Assembly: GCA_949372635.1 (NCBI GenBank)
Contig: CASIAB010000012.1
Span: 1-34,962, forward strand
DNA length: 34,962 bases
Origin: an uncultured Pseudomonadales bacterium
GTDB taxonomy: Bacteria > Pseudomonadota > Gammaproteobacteria > Pseudomonadales > Pseudohongiellaceae
Direction of reading: 5' to 3'
The notes beneath the pieces are model-generated. The model was not told where the DNA came from, did not search any database, and was given only the letters and a program-made list of their open reading frames with translations. The translations under genes were made by a program, and so were the position numbers. How positions within the stretch are numbered: the first letter of the stretch is position 1; each line of letters opens with the position of its first letter. Positions 18,206 through 27,948 of this stretch are shown here, in pieces.

Positions 18206-19465
18206 CTATTCGTGGCGCAGAGCATCAGCTGGTTGAATCGCCGCCGCTCTTGATGCCGGATAGATGGTCGCCAACAGGGAAAGCACGAGCACTCCAGACG
18301 CGACAGTGACTACATCGCGGAAATTTAACTCAGAAGGGAGAAAGTCAATTGGGTAGACTTCGGCATTCAGTATCTGAATGGAGAATGTAGTCTCTATAAA
18401 TGAAGCGAACTGACTAACATATAGCGAACCCAACACGCCCAGCAGCACCCCAAATAAGATACCGGTGAGGCCGATAAAGCAGCCCTGCCACATAAAGATG
18501 CGCTTGATGGTCTTCGGACTTGCCCCTAGTGTTCTCAATATAGCTATGTCGCCACGCTTGTCACGCACGATCATAATGAGGCTAACTACCAGATTAAATG
18601 CCGCCACAGCGATTAACAGCCATAACATAAAACTAATGATCCCACGCGAGAACTTAATATTCTCATAGATCGCACCCAACGTGGCTACCCAGCTCTCGCT
18701 GCGCAATGACTCAGGCAGATCATTCATGATCTCCTGACGGACCATTTCGGCCTGCAACACATCGACAGTCCGGATATGCACAGCGTTATAAGGGGTACGT
18801 AACCTAAACAACGAACGTGCCGCGGAGAGATTGATCATCACCAGATTGCCATCTAACTCTTCTGCGCCAACGCGGTAGATTCCTACTACGTCAAAGCCCT
18901 TGAACGCTGCTAGCGGAGTAATCGGATTTATAGATATCACTGTCGAGAAAAGATCGACATTATCCCCTAGCTCTATACCCAAGCTGTTTGCGAGTGTCTG
19001 CCCAAGCACAACACCCCAGCGATTATCGATCAGCGCATTAAGGTCACCTGCGCGCATAAAACGATTAATAGCCGAAGACTCAGCCTCGAGTGCGGCATCG
19101 ACGCCGTTTATCACCACGCCCTTATGGCTTCCTTGTGTCGCCGCGACGCCGATGGCCTGAATTACTGGCGAGACAGAAACAACGGCAGGGTTCTGCTGAA
19201 TAGTGCTCCGAACCTCCTGCCATTGCGTCTCATTGAAATTTTCTTCAGTGCTAATAGTGATATGCGGCACTATGCCGAGGACACTCTGTCGCATCTCCTT
19301 ATCGAAGCCATTCATAACCGAGAGAACAATGACGAGGGTAGCCAGACCCAGGGCCAAGCCGAAGATAGAAATAGCAGACATGAAGGAGACTAGATGACTG
19401 CTCTTACCGGCGGTCACGTAGCGAAACGCCACGAAACGCGACAAGGCTAGAGGCTTACTGCTCAC
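18206..19465 (-). CDS. lolE: Lipoprotein-releasing ABC transporter permease LolE
   Basis: 419 residues, GTG start overlapping the lolD end by 11 bases. Membrane helices lie near residues 30-55 and three more near 275-405, with a large periplasmic MacB-like domain between them. The family strings FRYVTAGKSSHLVSFMSAISIFGL and DIAILRTLGASP are present. With LolC and LolD it extracts outer-membrane lipoproteins and hands them to LolA. LolE versus LolC is assigned by gene order. This frame is unbroken, unlike its two partners. Confidence 0.9.
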   Translation of the reverse strand: MSSKPLALSRFVAFRYVTAGKSSHLVSFMSAISIFGLALGLATLVIVLSVMNGFDKEMRQSVLGIVPHITISTEENFNETQWQEVRSTIQQNPAVVSVSPVIQAIGVAATQGSHKGVVINGVDAALEAESSAINRFMRAGDLNALIDNRWGVVLGQTLANSLGIELGDNVDLFSTVISINPITPLAAFKGFDVVGIYRVGAEELDGNLVMINLSAARSLFRLRTPYNAVHIRTVDVLQAEMVRQEIMNDLPESLRSESWVATLGAIYENIKFSRGIISFMLWLLIAVAAFNLVVSLIMIVRDKRGDIAILRTLGASPKTIKRIFMWQGCFIGLTGILFGVLLGVLGSLYVSQFASFIETTFSIQILNAEVYPIDFLPSELNFRDVVTVASGVLVLSLLATIYPASRAAAIQPADALRHE

Positions 19466-20142
19466 GCAGCAGTCCGCCGGCGAGAAGGAACTTACGCTCC
19501 ATAGAGGATGCTAACTGTTCATCATGGGTGACCACGATGAAACTTATCTCTAGCTTTTCATTCAAGTCGTTCATCAGTGCTATGAATTTCGTTCGCCGTA
19601 TTCCGATCGAGGTTGCCAGTAGGCTCATCGAGCAAGACACAGCTCGGCTCAGTTACCAAGGCGCGCGCAATCGCCACTCGTTGTCGTTCGCCACCGGAGA
19701 GTTCGGAAGGTTTGTGCTCGATCCGAGAATCTAGACCCACCTTGTCTAGCATGATCCGAGCCCGCTCGGCAGCCTCAGCCATTGAAAGCTTGCCTATTAA
19801 TAGCGGCATGCACACATTCTCTAGCGCCGAAAACTCGCCCAGCAAATGGTGAAATTGATACACGAAGCCAAGATGCTTGTTGCGTAAAAAACCTCGCTCG
19901 GTCTCATCGACCTGAGCTAAGTCCTTGCCCGCTATAGTGACCTTGCCGTTAGTAGGCAGATCGAGGCCGCCTAAGAGATTCAGCAAGGTGGTCTTGCCGG
20001 AGCCGGAACTGCCTACAATCGCTATTCGCTCGCCGCGACCGACCTGCAGATTCACTCCCTGCAATACCTGCACGAGCTGCGGCCCTTGAGAATAGGTTTT
20101 CTCAAGCTGCTCGCAGGTCACTACTGTGGAATTCTCTGTCAT
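19455..20142 (-). CDS. lolD: Lipoprotein-releasing ATPase LolD, interrupted by one frameshift
   Basis: The ATPase of LolCDE. The first frame (20142 down to 19558) carries Walker [10 protein letters not shown] (44-52), [15 protein letters not shown] (about 148) and [10 protein letters not shown] (about 170-179). Near 19580-19583 the frame must change, after ANEIH, to continue [25 protein letters not shown] with the switch His, ending LLREQ at 19455. Dropping one base would give a protein of about 229 residues, the usual LolD size. As read, the protein would lose the H-loop, so this is either a recent lesion or a sequence error. LolD is essential in well-studied relatives. Confidence 0.9.
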
Positions 20143-20151
20143 TTCTTTCTA

Positions 20152-21388
20152 CTACTCATAGCGCAGCACTTCTGCCGCCTGAATTTTACTAGCGCGGTAT
20201 GCTGGATACAGCGTCGCGAGAAAACTAATTGTGAGTGCCGCGATACAGATCAGCGCCACCTCCCCCCATTCGATCTGGGTCTGTAAATGGGAAATAAAAT
20301 AACGATTCGAATCACTCGCCAAGGAATTTATAATCCTCTCGAGGATAAGGCTAATATCCGTGATATTTGCGGCCAAGAGCGTGCCTAGAATCGCACCGAG
20401 TCAATGTTCCCAAGAATCCCGCCACCAAACCCTGCACGACGAAAATCTTCATAATAGTGCTTCTGCTGGCACCCATGGTCCGCAGGATTGCTACGTCCGC
20501 TCCCTTGTCGGCGACAACCATAACCAAGGTGGAGACGATATTTACGGCACCTACCATAACGATCATCAACAACATGAAACTTGTGAGCACCTTCTCCATA
20601 CGCAGCGCATTAAACAAGCTCGCCTGCGCTTCATCCCACGACTGCACGCTCAAAGCAGGATAATCGGCGAATAAGTCTTCTGCGATCGCCTTGGCATTAA
20701 ACACATCATCCACGCGCAATCTAAGCTGTAGTTGTGACGCCGAATTTTGCGCAAATAGCTGTTGGGCCTGAGCAAGATTAACCAACCCCGTATCGCTATT
20801 TCCGTAGGCACCAAAATCGGCGTAGCCGACAACGGTAAACCCTTGTGTGTCGGCAAGATTTCTAGCAAGCAAGCTACCCAAGGCAGTAACCGAAAGATCC
20901 GCATTACTGTATATACCTAAGCTACCCGCGAGCTGCGCTCCCAGTATGATGCCGTTTTCTGTTTCGGAAAGTACTATGAGCAGATCCCTGTAACCGGAGC
21001 TAGGATTGTCGACCACATCCGCTTCAAGCACCCCCTCAACACCACGCAGACTGACAAAGCGATTATTCCCTTGATACAGAATATTTGCCTCACCCTCGAG
21101 ATAGGGTGCCGCTGAGATTACCTTGGGGGAGCTGAGTGCTATGTTGGCGAGCTCATTCCAGTTCGTCGTTACTCTATCGCCAGAGACCGTGACATGAGGA
21201 ACCGACTTCAGTGCATCGGCGCGCAGCGTATCGATAGAGCCATTCATCACCGACAAAGCAACGATCAGAATCATTACACCGAGGCTTACGCCAAGCATGG
21301 AAATTAAGGAGACAAATGAGAGGAAAAAATTTTGCTTACGAGCCAAGGTGTAGCGCAAACCCACGAATACAGAGAACGGCTTTTGCAT
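20152..21388 (-). CDS. lolC: Lipoprotein-releasing ABC transporter permease LolC, interrupted by one frameshift
   Basis: Start at the ATG at 21388 (MQKPFSVFVGLRYTLARK); the open frame extends two codons further up. The first frame contains the N-terminal helix, the periplasmic domain and KGADVAILRTMGASRSTI. It then derails near 20400 at GFLGTL. Removing one base there gives GAILGTLLAANITDISL and the last helix of the second frame, ending YPAYRASKIQAAEVLRYE at 20152. The combined length of about 410 residues is normal. lolD starts 9 bases downstream. Without the repair the last transmembrane helix is lost. Confidence 0.88.
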
Positions 21389-21487
21389 GAGCAAACCTTG
21401 TTTGAATCTAGCTCGTCACTTCTAATTAGGATCGAAACTTCGTAAAACGGTGCCGCTAGCAAAACCACCACGGCACGCGCTCAATAA

Positions 21488-22168
21488 TTAATGCTGCTGT
21501 GCGTGTCGCTGCAAGAGCCTTTGCACAGTCTTGAAACTGATCGGCATTACTGGCGTCGATACTTCGCTGGAGATCGCACGTAGCGACTTACCCAATTTCT
21601 TCAGCTCCATAATTCTACGTAGCACTCTCTGCTCCATAGGATTTTCGATGAGGCGACCATTCTCGTGAATCATGTAGCCAAATGGGCGACTGCCGCCGAG
21701 ATAACGTCCCTGCTTTCTTTGTCGTTGCTTGACGCCCTTAATGCGCTCCGCAGACTTGCGTTTTTCGAGCGCGCTAAATAGCTCAGTTACTTTGGCAAAG
21801 TTCACGCTGAGTTCCACATCTGTGATGTCGCCACCGAGCTCGACAACGTGCAACTGAACAGACATCTCTTTCAGCTTTTGCACTAGCTTGATCACTTCAT
21901 GACTGGAGCTGCAGATGCGCTCGAGTTTGCTGCATAGAATCACATCACCAGGAGCCAACAGACTCATCAATCTCTTGCCCGAATCGCGACGGCCGAACTC
22001 ATGATTCCAATTACAATTTGAGTCTTTTAGTGTTTCCGTCATAAACCAGCTCTGGCGGAGGCAGTAGGTTTGTATGGCCAGCATCTCTGGCTCTAAAATC
22101 GCGTCCAGCTCATCCTGCTCGAGTGAAGCTTCTAGCTCGGAAGTCCGGCAGTAGGAATAAATAGTCAT
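21488..22168 (-). CDS. Serine recombinase (resolvase family) with altered second active-site motif
   Basis: 226 residues from the ATG at 22168; the open frame starts six codons upstream. The N-terminal catalytic domain has YCRTS with the expected Tyr, Arg and nucleophilic Ser. GDVILCSKLERICSS corresponds to the usual GDV..KLDRxxRS motif, with Asp to Glu and the last Arg to Ser. A basic linker (KRKSAERIKGVKQRQRKQGRYLGG) and PFGYM follow, then a C-terminal helix-turn-helix-like part (GKSLRAISSEV ... SFKTVQRLLQ). Family members invert or resolve DNA, but the missing Arg may impair catalysis. It lies upstream of lolC, and no cognate mobile element is seen. Confidence 0.85.
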   Translation of the reverse strand: MTIYSYCRTSELEASLEQDELDAILEPEMLAIQTYCLRQSWFMTETLKDSNCNWNHEFGRRDSGKRLMSLLAPGDVILCSKLERICSSSHEVIKLVQKLKEMSVQLHVVELGGDITDVELSVNFAKVTELFSALEKRKSAERIKGVKQRQRKQGRYLGGSRPFGYMIHENGRLIENPMEQRVLRRIMELKKLGKSLRAISSEVSTPVMPISFKTVQRLLQRHAQQH

Positions 22169-23279
22169 TGATCTTGCCCCTAACATCTTTGGCGATCCGT
22201 CTTGTTATTCGACAGTTACGCCTGTTAAATTATTGCTCTGTTCTTATTCTATTATTGTCTAAGATTAGCCCTGAATCGACCACTAGTGGCTTACTTAAAT
22301 TCTATGTTTTGCCAGTATCTTATTGATTTTTTGTGTCTTTGTACTGGCAAAGCCACTGCGGCGGGTATTTTAAACACAGGACTTTCGTTTTATCAAGCTG
22401 CGCAGCAGCGACACACTCATACAGCACTGTCGTATAGATCGTTCAACTGTCCACCGCGCCTCCAACGAGTCTAAACACCACAAAAAATCCATCAGCTAGC
22501 TACAAATCTAAGCTGAAAGAATGATGCAGATTATTGTTTTTTATAGTAAATTTCATGAAACAGAAGCACATTAATTGAGTCCTACAGACATTGCTGTTAT
22601 ATTCCTCGCCATGCTCCCTCTAACTTTGTATTCGAGGGTAGCGTCTGTAATCCACAAGCGCCAGATTGCGCGGGATACAGAGCATCGGAAGTCTTCGGTT
22701 ATTTGAGAGATTTTATTGAGACCAATCGTTAAGACCTATTGGATCAAGCTCTCCTGACGACAACTACACAGGGTCCGTGCCATTTAGCCGCGACCACACA
22801 GGCAGAATTACAGCTTCATAAGACTGATTCGCACCAATACAGGGCAATCAGCAGATAGCTAGAGAGACTGCTAACCCATTTAACAGTTATTAAAAGTCAT
22901 GACTCAAAGTCATGATGAGACAAACCGGATAAGTTTAGGAATATATTTTCGAGCAAGGCAGCTGATGCTGCGCTGATATCCAGCTCTAATCAGCTGGGCA
23001 ACGAAAGACAAAACTAAGTAATATTTTCAACAAAAACAATAGATATATGCAACATAGAAGCCTCATATAGGCGGTCAATTGAGCACAAGACAAGTCATAG
23101 CACGTCTATGGCTGTTCTATTATTGTTAAAACGTTAAGAATTTGCTCTAGCTGAAGCCTAATCAATCCGATTCCGCTTCTTCGTTGCCCTAACCCACTAC
23201 TCCTTATTGAGTCGTGCGCGCCCAACTCGATGATTCCCTCCTAAGCTTCTTATCTGGTTCAACGACAAGTGAACCTATT
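22169..23279. other. Gene-free region between the recombinase and rne
   Basis: About 1.1 kb, AT-rich and rich in stops. The only ORF of note (22286-22474, 62 codons) has no recognisable family or ribosome site. The region should contain the divergent promoters of the recombinase and of rne, plus the long rne leader expected in gammaproteobacteria. I could not place a promoter confidently. One clear palindrome lies at 22897-22915. Confidence 0.6.
22897..22915. repeat. 19-bp perfect inverted repeat
   Basis: Arms tcatgac and gtcatga separated by tcaaa. It lies in the divergent intergenic region about 370 bases before rne and 730 bases from the recombinase start. It could be an operator or recombinase site. 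Its 7-bp arms make it unlikely to be a strong terminator, and no T-tract follows. Confidence 0.55.
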
Positions 23280-25133
23280 ATGAAAAGAATGCTTATTAAT
23301 GCGACGCAGGAAGAAGAACTCCGTGTTGCTCTAGTTGATGGTCAGAAACTCTACGACCTAGACATCGAAAACCGCACTCGCATCCAGAAGAAGGCAAATA
23401 TCTACAGAGGCAAAGTGACTCGTGTAGAGCCTAGCCTTGAAGCTGCCTTCGTCGATTTCGGCGCTGACCGCCACGGCTTCCTGCCATTAAAGGAAATATC
23501 CCGTCAGTACTACGCCACGGATGTTAAGAGCAAGAACCTCAAGGAGCTGATCCCAGAGGGTACGCAAGTTATCGTTCAGGTTGAGAAGGAAGAACGCGGC
23601 AATAAAGGCGCGGCCCTTACTACATACATCAGCTTAGCCGGGCGTTATCTGGTATTGATGCCCAACAACCCTAAGGCCGGCGGCATTTCTCGTCGTATCG
23701 AAGGCGATGAGCGCTCCGAACTGCGCGAGGCACTGCGTGGTCTAGAGATTCCAGACGGCATGGGTATGATCGTGCGTACTGCCGGCGTCGGTAAGGCACA
23801 GGAAGAATTACAGTGGGACTTGGACTATCTGTTAGCACTGTGGCACGCAATTCAAGAAGCCAGCACCACCAAGCCAGCTCCCTTCCTGATCTATCAGGAG
23901 AGCAACGTCATCATCCGCATGATCCGCGATTATCTGCGCAAGGATATCGGCGAAGTACTCTTTGATACTAAGGAATCCTTCGAAGAGGCGATCACCTTCA
24001 TCAAGCAGGTGATGCCACAATATGAAAACAGAATTAAGCTGTACGAAGACAAGCTCCCTCTCTTCAATCGCTATCAGATCGAAGGTCAGATAGAGAGCGC
24101 CTTCGAGCGCGAAGTTAAACTTCCCGCAGGTGGTTCAGTAGTAATCGATCCAACCGAGGCGCTGATTTCAATAGACATCAACTCCTCACGAGCGACTCGC
24201 GGTGCCGACATCGAAGAGACTGCTCTGAACACAAACCTCGAGGCAGCTGACGAGATCGCACGGCAACTACGCCTAAGAGACATGGGCGGCCTGGTTGTCA
24301 TCGATTTCATCGACATGAACTCCAGCCGAAACCAACGCGAAGTCGAAAATAGAATGCGCGATGCGCTTGAGCCGGATCGCGCGCGAGTGCAAGTCGGTCG
24401 CATCTCCCGCTTCGGACTTCTCGAAATGTCACGACAGCGACTACGCCCCTCACTAGGGGAGACTAGCGGGATCGTTTGTCCGCGCTGCAGTGGTCAGGGA
24501 TCGATTCGCGACGTGGAATCACTCTGCCTTTCAATTATGAGAATTTTGCAGGAAGAAGCGAACAAGCAGAAGTGCCAGGAAGTACGAGCTACTGTTCCGC
24601 TAGCGCTTTCTTCTTATCTGTTAAACGAGAAGCGCGCAGGAATTGCCGAGATTGAGGAACAAAGCGGAACTAAAGTTTCGATAGTTCCTAAGCCCGAGCT
24701 GCAAACGCCTCATTACGAAATTACTGCAGTGAATCAGCAAGGAGAAGTGTATGAGGTAGATGTTACCGCTATCGCAGAGCCAGCTCCGAACGCGAAATCC
24801 AAGAGTAAGGATGCGCCAGCTGCTCAGAAGCCTGCGGTAAGTAACGTATCTTCAGATCGGTCGCCTCCTCCTCCACAGGTAGCGCCGAAGAAACAAGGCT
24901 TCTTTTCGAAACTATTTGCTTCGATATTTGGCTCCTCGGACAAGAAAAAGGAAGAACCTAAGAAGAGATCCCAAAGCGGCAACCGTAATCGATCTAGAGG
25001 GAATTCACGCAGTCAGAATCAACGCGGCCAACAGTCACGCGGTGGCAATCAGCAGCGCAGAGAGCGCGGCGGTAAGCCTTCTAACCCGAATCAACGACGC
25101 AACCAGCCGAACAAGAAAAACGAAGGCGAGTAG
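23280..25133 (+). CDS. rne: Ribonuclease E, catalytic half with truncated scaffold
   Basis: The ATG at 23280 ([21 protein letters not shown]) is the family start; the frame is open 22 codons upstream. 617 residues are read before a stop in the tail. The catalytic part is complete: an S1 domain ([19 protein letters not shown], about 40-60), the metal-binding Asp residues in ISIDINSS and VVIDFIDM, and the zinc-link CPRCSGQG (about 400). [12 protein letters not shown] at about 540 looks like the membrane-anchoring helix. It is followed by an arginine-rich RNA-binding stretch that runs into TAG at 25131. RNase E initiates mRNA decay and matures rRNA and tRNA. The rest of the scaffold is out of frame beyond 25133. 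Confidence 0.95.
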   Translation: MKRMLINATQEEELRVALVDGQKLYDLDIENRTRIQKKANIYRGKVTRVEPSLEAAFVDFGADRHGFLPLKEISRQYYATDVKSKNLKELIPEGTQVIVQVEKEERGNKGAALTTYISLAGRYLVLMPNNPKAGGISRRIEGDERSELREALRGLEIPDGMGMIVRTAGVGKAQEELQWDLDYLLALWHAIQEASTTKPAPFLIYQESNVIIRMIRDYLRKDIGEVLFDTKESFEEAITFIKQVMPQYENRIKLYEDKLPLFNRYQIEGQIESAFEREVKLPAGGSVVIDPTEALISIDINSSRATRGADIEETALNTNLEAADEIARQLRLRDMGGLVVIDFIDMNSSRNQREVENRMRDALEPDRARVQVGRISRFGLLEMSRQRLRPSLGETSGIVCPRCSGQGSIRDVESLCLSIMRILQEEANKQKCQEVRATVPLALSSYLLNEKRAGIAEIEEQSGTKVSIVPKPELQTPHYEITAVNQQGEVYEVDVTAIAEPAPNAKSKSKDAPAAQKPAVSNVSSDRSPPPPQVAPKKQGFFSKLFASIFGSSDKKKEEPKKRSQSGNRNRSRGNSRSQNQRGQQSRGGNQQRRERGGKPSNPNQRRNQPNKKNEGE

Positions 25134-25960
25134 GTCCAAGTCTGACAACGAGAACCCTAACAAGCAAGATAAGGTAGCGTCATCTGACAAGCCGGAACAA
25201 CAAAATTCTGGACAGAACTCCGAGCAAAATTCTGAGCAAAAAACACAGCGACGGCCAGCCAACAAGCGTCCACGCAATTCAAATCAGCGCAAGCGTGGGC
25301 CTAGACCAGAACAGGCTAAAGCAACTACGGATGAGAGCAGTGTCTAGTCAACAGATCTAGACCACGCTGCTGAAGTAGATGGCAACAAGGCACCTCAAGA
25401 ATCGCAAGCTAATGGTAATCAGCAACCACGACAGCAGTCGAATCAATCTGGCAACAGATCTAGGAGCGGCGCGTCGCGGAAATGCGATCCAGTGCAAGTG
25501 CGAACGCTAGCGAGAGTCCTACAGCAACTACTCAAGCAAGCAGCACTGAGGCCGTTGTTCCTCAGAACGCAAAGCCAGAGCATCGCCAGCAGCTAGTAAT
25601 GAGACGACTAGCCAGCCGTCAGCGAATGATCAAACAAGCCAAGAGCCAAGCCAACTCCAGCGGCACGGGAGTACTCTGTCCGAGCACCTGCACCCGCAAT
25701 AGAAGCAAAGCCAGTGCAAGCAGCTCCTGAACAGGCAGCCGAGCTGCAACAAAGCATGCAGAAGAAAGCAGCTAGCGCACCGGTAGCAGCAAAACCAGAA
25801 CCTAAGGCTTCTAGCCCTAGTCCTGCACCTAAACCCACGCCAAGCCGAGCAAGCACACTAACAGCACCAGGATCTGCTGGCGGTCGCGCAGCTAACGACC
25901 CACGCGAAATTAAGCGTCGCGCGCATGGCAGCTCAAAAGGAACAAGATAAAGGCGAATAG
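25134..25960 (+). pseudogene. Decayed RNase E C-terminal scaffold tail
   Basis: The low-complexity tail continues in other frames. [19 protein letters not shown] and RPRNSNQRKRGPRPEQ follow 25120 in a shifted frame, with a TAG at 25345-25347. The frame goes on (AAEVDGNKAPQESQANGN) and shifts again near 25480 (SANASESPTATTQASS). It then shifts near 25600 (SNETTSQPSANDQTSQ) and near 25680 (RAPAPAIEAKPVQAAPEQ). GGRAANDPREIKRR carries the NDPR motif usual at the end of pseudomonad-type RNase E. A last shift gives MAAQKEQDKGE with a stop at 25958-25960. At least four frame changes plus a nonsense codon show that this degradosome-binding region is no longer translated as one protein. Confidence 0.82.
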
Positions 25961-25996
25961 TTGAACAAATAGACAACTCGTTGAGTTCAAACGAGT

Positions 25997-26034
25997 CACA
26001 TAAAAAAGCCCGGTTACCCGGGCTTTTTTATGTG
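25997..26034. terminator. Strong bidirectional terminator between rne and etfA
   Basis: Perfect arms (cacataaaaaagcccgg and its complement) enclose a 4-base loop (ttac). The A-run on one side and T-run on the other let it stop transcription from both strands. It separates the convergent rne (plus) and etfBA (minus) units. Confidence 0.93.
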
Positions 26035-26069
26035 TGGCTCAAATCTAAAATTGCGAAGCTGGCACCTAT

Positions 26070-26996
26070 CTAAAGAGCAGCCTCCAATTCGGGAAGCACC
26101 TTAAACAAATCGCCTACCAAACCATAGTCGGCAACCTGAAAAATCGGTGCCTCTTCATCTTTGTTTATTGCAACAATTACCTTGCTGTCTTTCATGCCAG
26201 CAAGGTGCTGAATCGCACCAGAAATACCTACCGCAATATACAGATCAGGAGCGACTATCTTGCCTGTCTGACCTACCTGCATATCGTTTGGCACGAAGCC
26301 CGCATCAACCGCGGCTCTAGAAGCGCCGATTGCAGCACCTAGCTTATCTGCGACTTTCTCTAGAAGGACGAAATTTTCGCCGTTCTGCATGCCACGACCA
26401 CCAGAGATTACTATTGATGCCGCAGTCAGTTCAGGACGCTCAGAGACTGAAAGCTGTTCGCTAACGAAAGTAGCCAACTGCTGACTGCTGACGAAGTCGG
26501 AGTTCTCGATAGTGGCACTGCCACCCAGCGCCGCTTCAGCGTAGGCGGTAGTTCGAACAGTAATCATCTTGACGGAGTCTGATGACTGCACAGTAGCCAT
26601 CGCGTTACCCGCGTAAATAGGCCGCACGAAGGTATCTTCGCTCTTCACTTCTATGATGTCGGATATCTGCGCCACGTCTAGAAGCGCTGCCGCGCGAGGC
26701 ATGAGATTCTTGCCAGTAGTCGTCGCCGCAGACAAGATGTGCGAGTAATTCTTTGCAAGCTCAACCAGAAGAGGCGCTACGTTTTCAGGTAACTGATGTC
26801 CATAAGCTTCATTGTCTGCGCTGATCACCTTCGCGACCCCAGCGATTTCTGCCGCTGCCGCCACTGCAGCTTGGCAGCCTACACCAGCAATTAACACATG
26901 AACATCATCACCGATGGCCTGAGCCGCTGTGACTGTATTCAAAGTCGAAGTCTTGATCGAATCGTTATCGTGTTCTGCTACTACTAAAATTGACAT
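26070..26996 (-). CDS. etfA: Electron transfer flavoprotein alpha subunit
   Basis: 308 residues from the ATG at 26996 (MSILVVAEHDN); the frame is open three codons further up. It binds FAD and passes electrons from acyl-CoA and other dehydrogenases to ETF-quinone oxidoreductase. SGGRGMQ, the FAD-binding segment YIAVGISGAIQHLAGM and IVAINKDEEAPIF lie in the C-terminal third. It is the second gene of etfBA, 9 bases after the etfB end, and finishes just before the shared terminator. Confidence 0.95.
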   Translation of the reverse strand: MSILVVAEHDNDSIKTSTLNTVTAAQAIGDDVHVLIAGVGCQAAVAAAAEIAGVAKVISADNEAYGHQLPENVAPLLVELAKNYSHILSAATTTGKNLMPRAAALLDVAQISDIIEVKSEDTFVRPIYAGNAMATVQSSDSVKMITVRTTAYAEAALGGSATIENSDFVSSQQLATFVSEQLSVSERPELTAASIVISGGRGMQNGENFVLLEKVADKLGAAIGASRAAVDAGFVPNDMQVGQTGKIVAPDLYIAVGISGAIQHLAGMKDSKVIVAINKDEEAPIFQVADYGLVGDLFKVLPELEAAL

Positions 26997-27005
26997 GCTC
27001 ACCAC

Positions 27006-27756
27006 CTATATGACTTTAGCTTCAGTCTTCAATTTGTTAACGAGTTCTTCGACAGACTCGACAATAATGCCCGCAGTTCGCTCTGCTGGCGCGGCAATAC
27101 TGAGGGTCTGAAGTTTCGATATGATATCGACACCCAACTCAGCAGCCGTAGTGGCATCTATTGGCTTCTTCTTAGCCTTCATGATGTTTGGCAATGAGGC
27201 ATAGCGCGGCTCGTTTAGACGCAGGTCCGTAGTCAGAATTGCTGGCAGACTCAAGTAGCACAGTCTGCTCGCCGCCGTCGATCTCGCGTGTTACTTCAAT
27301 CTTGCCGTCTTTTATTTCGGCCTTGCTGGCAAATGTGCCCTGTGGGTAATTACATAGCGCCGCAAGCATTTGTCCTACCTGATTGTTATCGGTATCGATA
27401 GACTGCTTTCCCAGGATGACCAGATCGATACCTTCTTTGTCGACTATCGTCTTGAGGATCTTGGCAACCGCCAGTGGCTCTACCTGCTCGTCAGTCACAA
27501 CGAGTATTCCTCGATCGGCACCCAATGCCAGTGCAGTGCGAATTTGCTCCTGGCTAACCTGAGGCCCTACCGATACAGCAATGACTTCATCTGCTGCACC
27601 CGACTCTTTGATTCGGATCGCCTCTTCAATGGCAATCTCACAGAATGGATTGATCGCCATCTTGGCATTGGTAAGATCAACGCCAGTGCCGTCGCCCTTA
27701 ACCCTAACTTTAACGTTCGCATCAACGACGCGCTTTATCGCAACAAGAATCTTCAT
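27006..27756 (-). CDS. etfB: Electron transfer flavoprotein beta subunit, interrupted by one frameshift
   Basis: ATG at 27756 with a GGAG ribosome site 6 bases upstream. The first frame ([20 protein letters not shown]) runs through [16 protein letters not shown] and [21 protein letters not shown] to TVLLES near 27240. A one-base gain there would continue [30 protein letters not shown] to the end at 27006. The repaired protein is about 249 residues, the normal size. It carries AMP and docks the dehydrogenase partners. As read, the product loses its C-terminal quarter, including the [11 protein letters not shown] segment that binds dehydrogenase partners. Either a recent lesion or a read error. 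Confidence 0.9.
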
Positions 27757-27861
27757 GGATTCTCCATAGTAGTGTCTAACAAGAATGGTTTAGCTTTTTA
27801 TCACTAGTAATGAACTAGGTCAGGCCCCAGAAAAATCCGTTTTCACGGCCCGAAAAAAGGT

Positions 27862-27885
27862 GGCAATAATGCCGTTTTTAGTGGT
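27862..27885 (-). terminator. Weak possible terminator downstream of the DUF1285 gene
   Basis: On the minus strand ggca/tgcc arms around a 4-base loop are followed shortly by a T-run, about 75 bases after the DUF1285 stop. Only four stem pairs, so it is uncertain. It may also be read by the plus strand (T5 after the stem). Confidence 0.25.
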
Positions 27886-27948
27886 TTAGGTCAACTGAGA
27901 GAGCAGTTTCTGTAGCCGATTTTAAGCCTTTAGCTGCATCGAACCCCG

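Noticed and set aside
19560..20410. Programmed ribosomal frameshifting in lolC or lolD
   Set aside because: No slippery heptamer or downstream structure is evident at either site, and the Lol family is not known to use it.
22286..22474. 62-codon ORF in the recombinase-rne gap
   Set aside because: No ribosome site, no recognisable family and unconvincing composition. Treated as chance.
24916..25347. Overlapping plus-strand ORF at the end of rne as a separate gene
   Set aside because: Only its last part is protein-like, and that continues the RNase E tail in a shifted frame. The upstream part is an out-of-frame reading of rne.
25482..25950. Two short ORFs after rne as small novel genes
   Set aside because: Their composition (Ala, Pro, Gln, Lys rich) and the terminal NDPR motif mark them as frameshifted RNase E tail.
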